64,000 nt of DNA, taken from the NCBI RefSeq assembly GCF_030848805.1, contig NC_092367.1, positions 4,557,019 through 4,621,018 on the forward strand. Direction: 5' to 3'. Numbering within the stretch: position 1 is the stretch's first letter; every line of letters begins with the position of its first letter. Positions 61,960 through 64,000 of this stretch are shown here, one piece after another. The notes under the pieces were generated by a model. That model had not been told where the DNA came from and did no database searches. It worked only from the letters and a program-made list of their open reading frames with translations. The DNA is from Temnothorax longispinosus. Its lineage: Eukaryota; Arthropoda; Insecta; Hymenoptera; Formicidae. Made by a program: the position numbers and the translations under genes.

Positions 61960-62770
61960 TCCACGAATCCCTAAGACTACAAATTATATTTTTGCAGTCG
62001 AGAACTGCATAATACACAACAGCCTGTCAGACCCAGCCGGGTGTTTTTACATGTAACTCTGTTAAATCTATATTTTTTTAGGCATAATACCAGATATTGA
62101 AAGTATTTATAAAACCAATATTTAAGTTCGCTAAATTCCAAAATACAAATGCTTAAACAAAAAGAAATTTTCAAGAATGTTAGCAATTTGAAATTTTTAC
62201 TGAGTTTTACTGAGTAAATTCATATACACATATATACATATGTAATTCTAGAATTAATATTTAATATGAAAATTTATTCTTACATACACAAAAAGTCATT
62301 CTTGAAACGATCACTCTTGATATATGTATATAGTCTATATATTATATAATCTGTAGGTATATATAATATGTATGTATAGATTATATATATGTAACTTAAT
62401 TCTTTAAAATGTATCATTATTACGATGATATGTAAGTGGAAAAGAATTAACTCATTCTATTTTGCCTATTTTCACATAACGCTATTTTCGCTGTTTAAGT
62501 GATTTGCTAAATTCGTAAAATTATTTTTAAATTCGCTATTTTCAAAATAATTCACAAATTTATTATTCTCAAATAATCATTAAACTCTATTTAACTATTA
62601 ATTTATGGCTAGTCGAGTTATTCTACTGGATAAATAAACCTGTCTATTTATATGACGAAGAAAGCTCGATTAGAGGATAGTTTAGAGGTTTCGTCATATA
62701 TATATAAACTTCTATAAATAACTTGTTCGTAATACGATTTATCTAATTGTGAGTTCTATCCACGATGCGG
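61960..62770. other. AT-rich block with TA-type simple repeats
   Basis: AT-rich DNA with TATATGTATATA-type phrases from about 62225 to 62395. These form several overlapping weak palindromes but no clean terminal inverted repeat. Confidence 0.6.
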
Positions 62771-64000
62771 CAAGAAGGTTGGAAATAATGCTTGCGGCTT
62801 GCGCTGCGCACAATACTCGAAGGAAATCACCGCCTGAGACTTTAATTCCTCGATTATCCTACATTGCCCCGTTAGAGGATATTGCTGGCGTTATGCAGCT
62901 TCTACAGGATAGCTTCTAACCTGCTTGTACAGCTTCTTCTTGGCGCAAGTTGGAAGCGACCCTGTATATCTGAGATATGCTTGTATCTGTGTCCTTCGTA
63001 CTTAAAAAAGACGCCAAGAAATTCGCCTTTTCCGCTTTTTTCGCCTTTGTGGCGAAAAAGATGTATATACTCATTAAAACAAAATGACAGATATTTTTTA
63101 TCTTTAACCTTTTAATTGCGAATACTGTGCATATATGTATATGTATATAACTTGGACAGAGATTGAGATATTTGCAGCAGGCAAAGCGGATTGTGTATAT
63201 TCCTCGTGTATTTCTTATATGTATTACCTATATATATTGCAAACGATTTCATGGATCGTATAGTCGCAAAAGACTAAAATATCACATAATACCGGAAGAG
63301 CTGAAAGAGCCAGCAGATGTTATACTGGATTATTTAAAGATTCTCTCGCTATTCGTTCTACCTCTTGTAGAAAATCTTCGTATTTCCTGTCGACGAATCA
63401 TCGTATGATGTTTTAGCCGCGGGGTGTACCGTCGAAAAAATGCGCTCGATTTTCGCGGAATTGTAAGACGAACGATCTTATCGAGCGAGTGAACCGGTAT
63501 TTCCTTTTATTTCTCGCTCATCGTAACTATTGCCCATCCGTTTATCACGCGATCGTGTATCTCGCGGCTAAACAAACGCAACGTACTAACGTATTATTTT
63601 TGTTAAACTTATATTAATTACCCAACCTATTTCTAGATTAACTCGAATAACGTTCCTCCGGCATTAGTGCGGCCGGTACAACTTGTTCTGGAGCAGGATT
63701 GGCCCTATCCGGTCGGTGCTACGTATTGCGCGTATATAGCCAGGCGATTACCCGCGGCAGTGTCGCGTTTCCGGTACCACACTCGCGTCGTTCTTTTTTT
63801 CTCATTCCCTGTTCCGAGTAATGGAAACGTTTGGGAGCAACGATTCGGTTCTATCTTTGCCGATTTGGATTGAATTGCCTTTCTGGTTATCGTTGGTATT
63901 ACTATCGCGGCCGTTATCCGCGTTCTTCTCCTTTATCTCGCCGCTTTCCACCGTTCGCTCCATCTATACGTCGTTGCTCGTTGGAAACGCCTCGTTACTA
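62771..64000. other. Non-coding stretch to the window end
   Basis: Mixed composition, CpG-rich after about 63400. An 81-codon frame at 63163-63408 has a non-repetitive translation (ending region PEELKEPADVILDYLKILS) but no family that I recognise and no splice or start context to support it. A further 68-codon frame at 63667-63873 is likewise unassigned. Confidence 0.45.

Noticed and set aside
1..64000. Search for CRISPR arrays, bacterial operons, rRNA and transposase or reverse-transcriptase domains
   Set aside because: No spaced direct repeats, no Shine-Dalgarno-led gene strings, no rRNA-like stretches, and no DDE, YADD or similar motif in any listed translation.

Overview
I find no protein-coding gene in this window that I can name with confidence. 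It looks like intergenic or long-intron DNA from an animal nuclear genome. The longest open frame is 189 codons and none carries a domain I recognise. CpG-rich blocks alternate every few hundred bases with AT-rich blocks. CG dinucleotides are abundant throughout, and dinucleotide microsatellites (GA/CT, CA) and TCG-type trinucleotide tracts are common. TATACAGGGTG-like ends of short transposons also recur. Together these suit an insect genome with little methylation, and I would guess Hymenoptera, perhaps an ant. That taxonomic guess is inference only.

Layout. Positions 1-7850 are mixed, with GA and CT microsatellites, a homopurine tract and one good-looking splice acceptor (4935-5000). A CpG-rich block with a long TCG tract lies at 7850-8530. 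AT-rich DNA follows, holding a 136-bp hairpin-type MITE (8861-8996) that runs into a GA microsatellite. A candidate TATA/initiator core promoter with an upstream imperfect palindrome sits at 11731-11850, followed by about 2 kb of AT-rich sequence. From 14 to 34 kb there is GC-rich, CpG-rich non-coding DNA broken by microsatellites, one lone transposon-like end (about 18767) and two strong short inverted repeats (21178-21202 and 26888-26913). A cluster of homeodomain-type sites lies at 34511-34631, and two G-quadruplex-type runs at 35331 and 40192.

From 40 to 54 kb are the clearest mobile elements: a 322-bp mariner-type MITE with TA duplications (40691-41016), a doubtful element at 46673-47007, and a 246-bp hAT-type MITE (53542-53787). 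An unassigned 146-codon open frame in AT-rich DNA (45836-46276) is the only frame I would test as a possible small gene or gene relic. The remainder to 64000 is featureless apart from simple repeats.

Nothing here shows genes working together, and I see no undescribed multi-gene system. The observations most worth following are the three MITEs, the 26-bp palindrome, the core-promoter candidate, the homeodomain-site cluster and the 146-codon frame.
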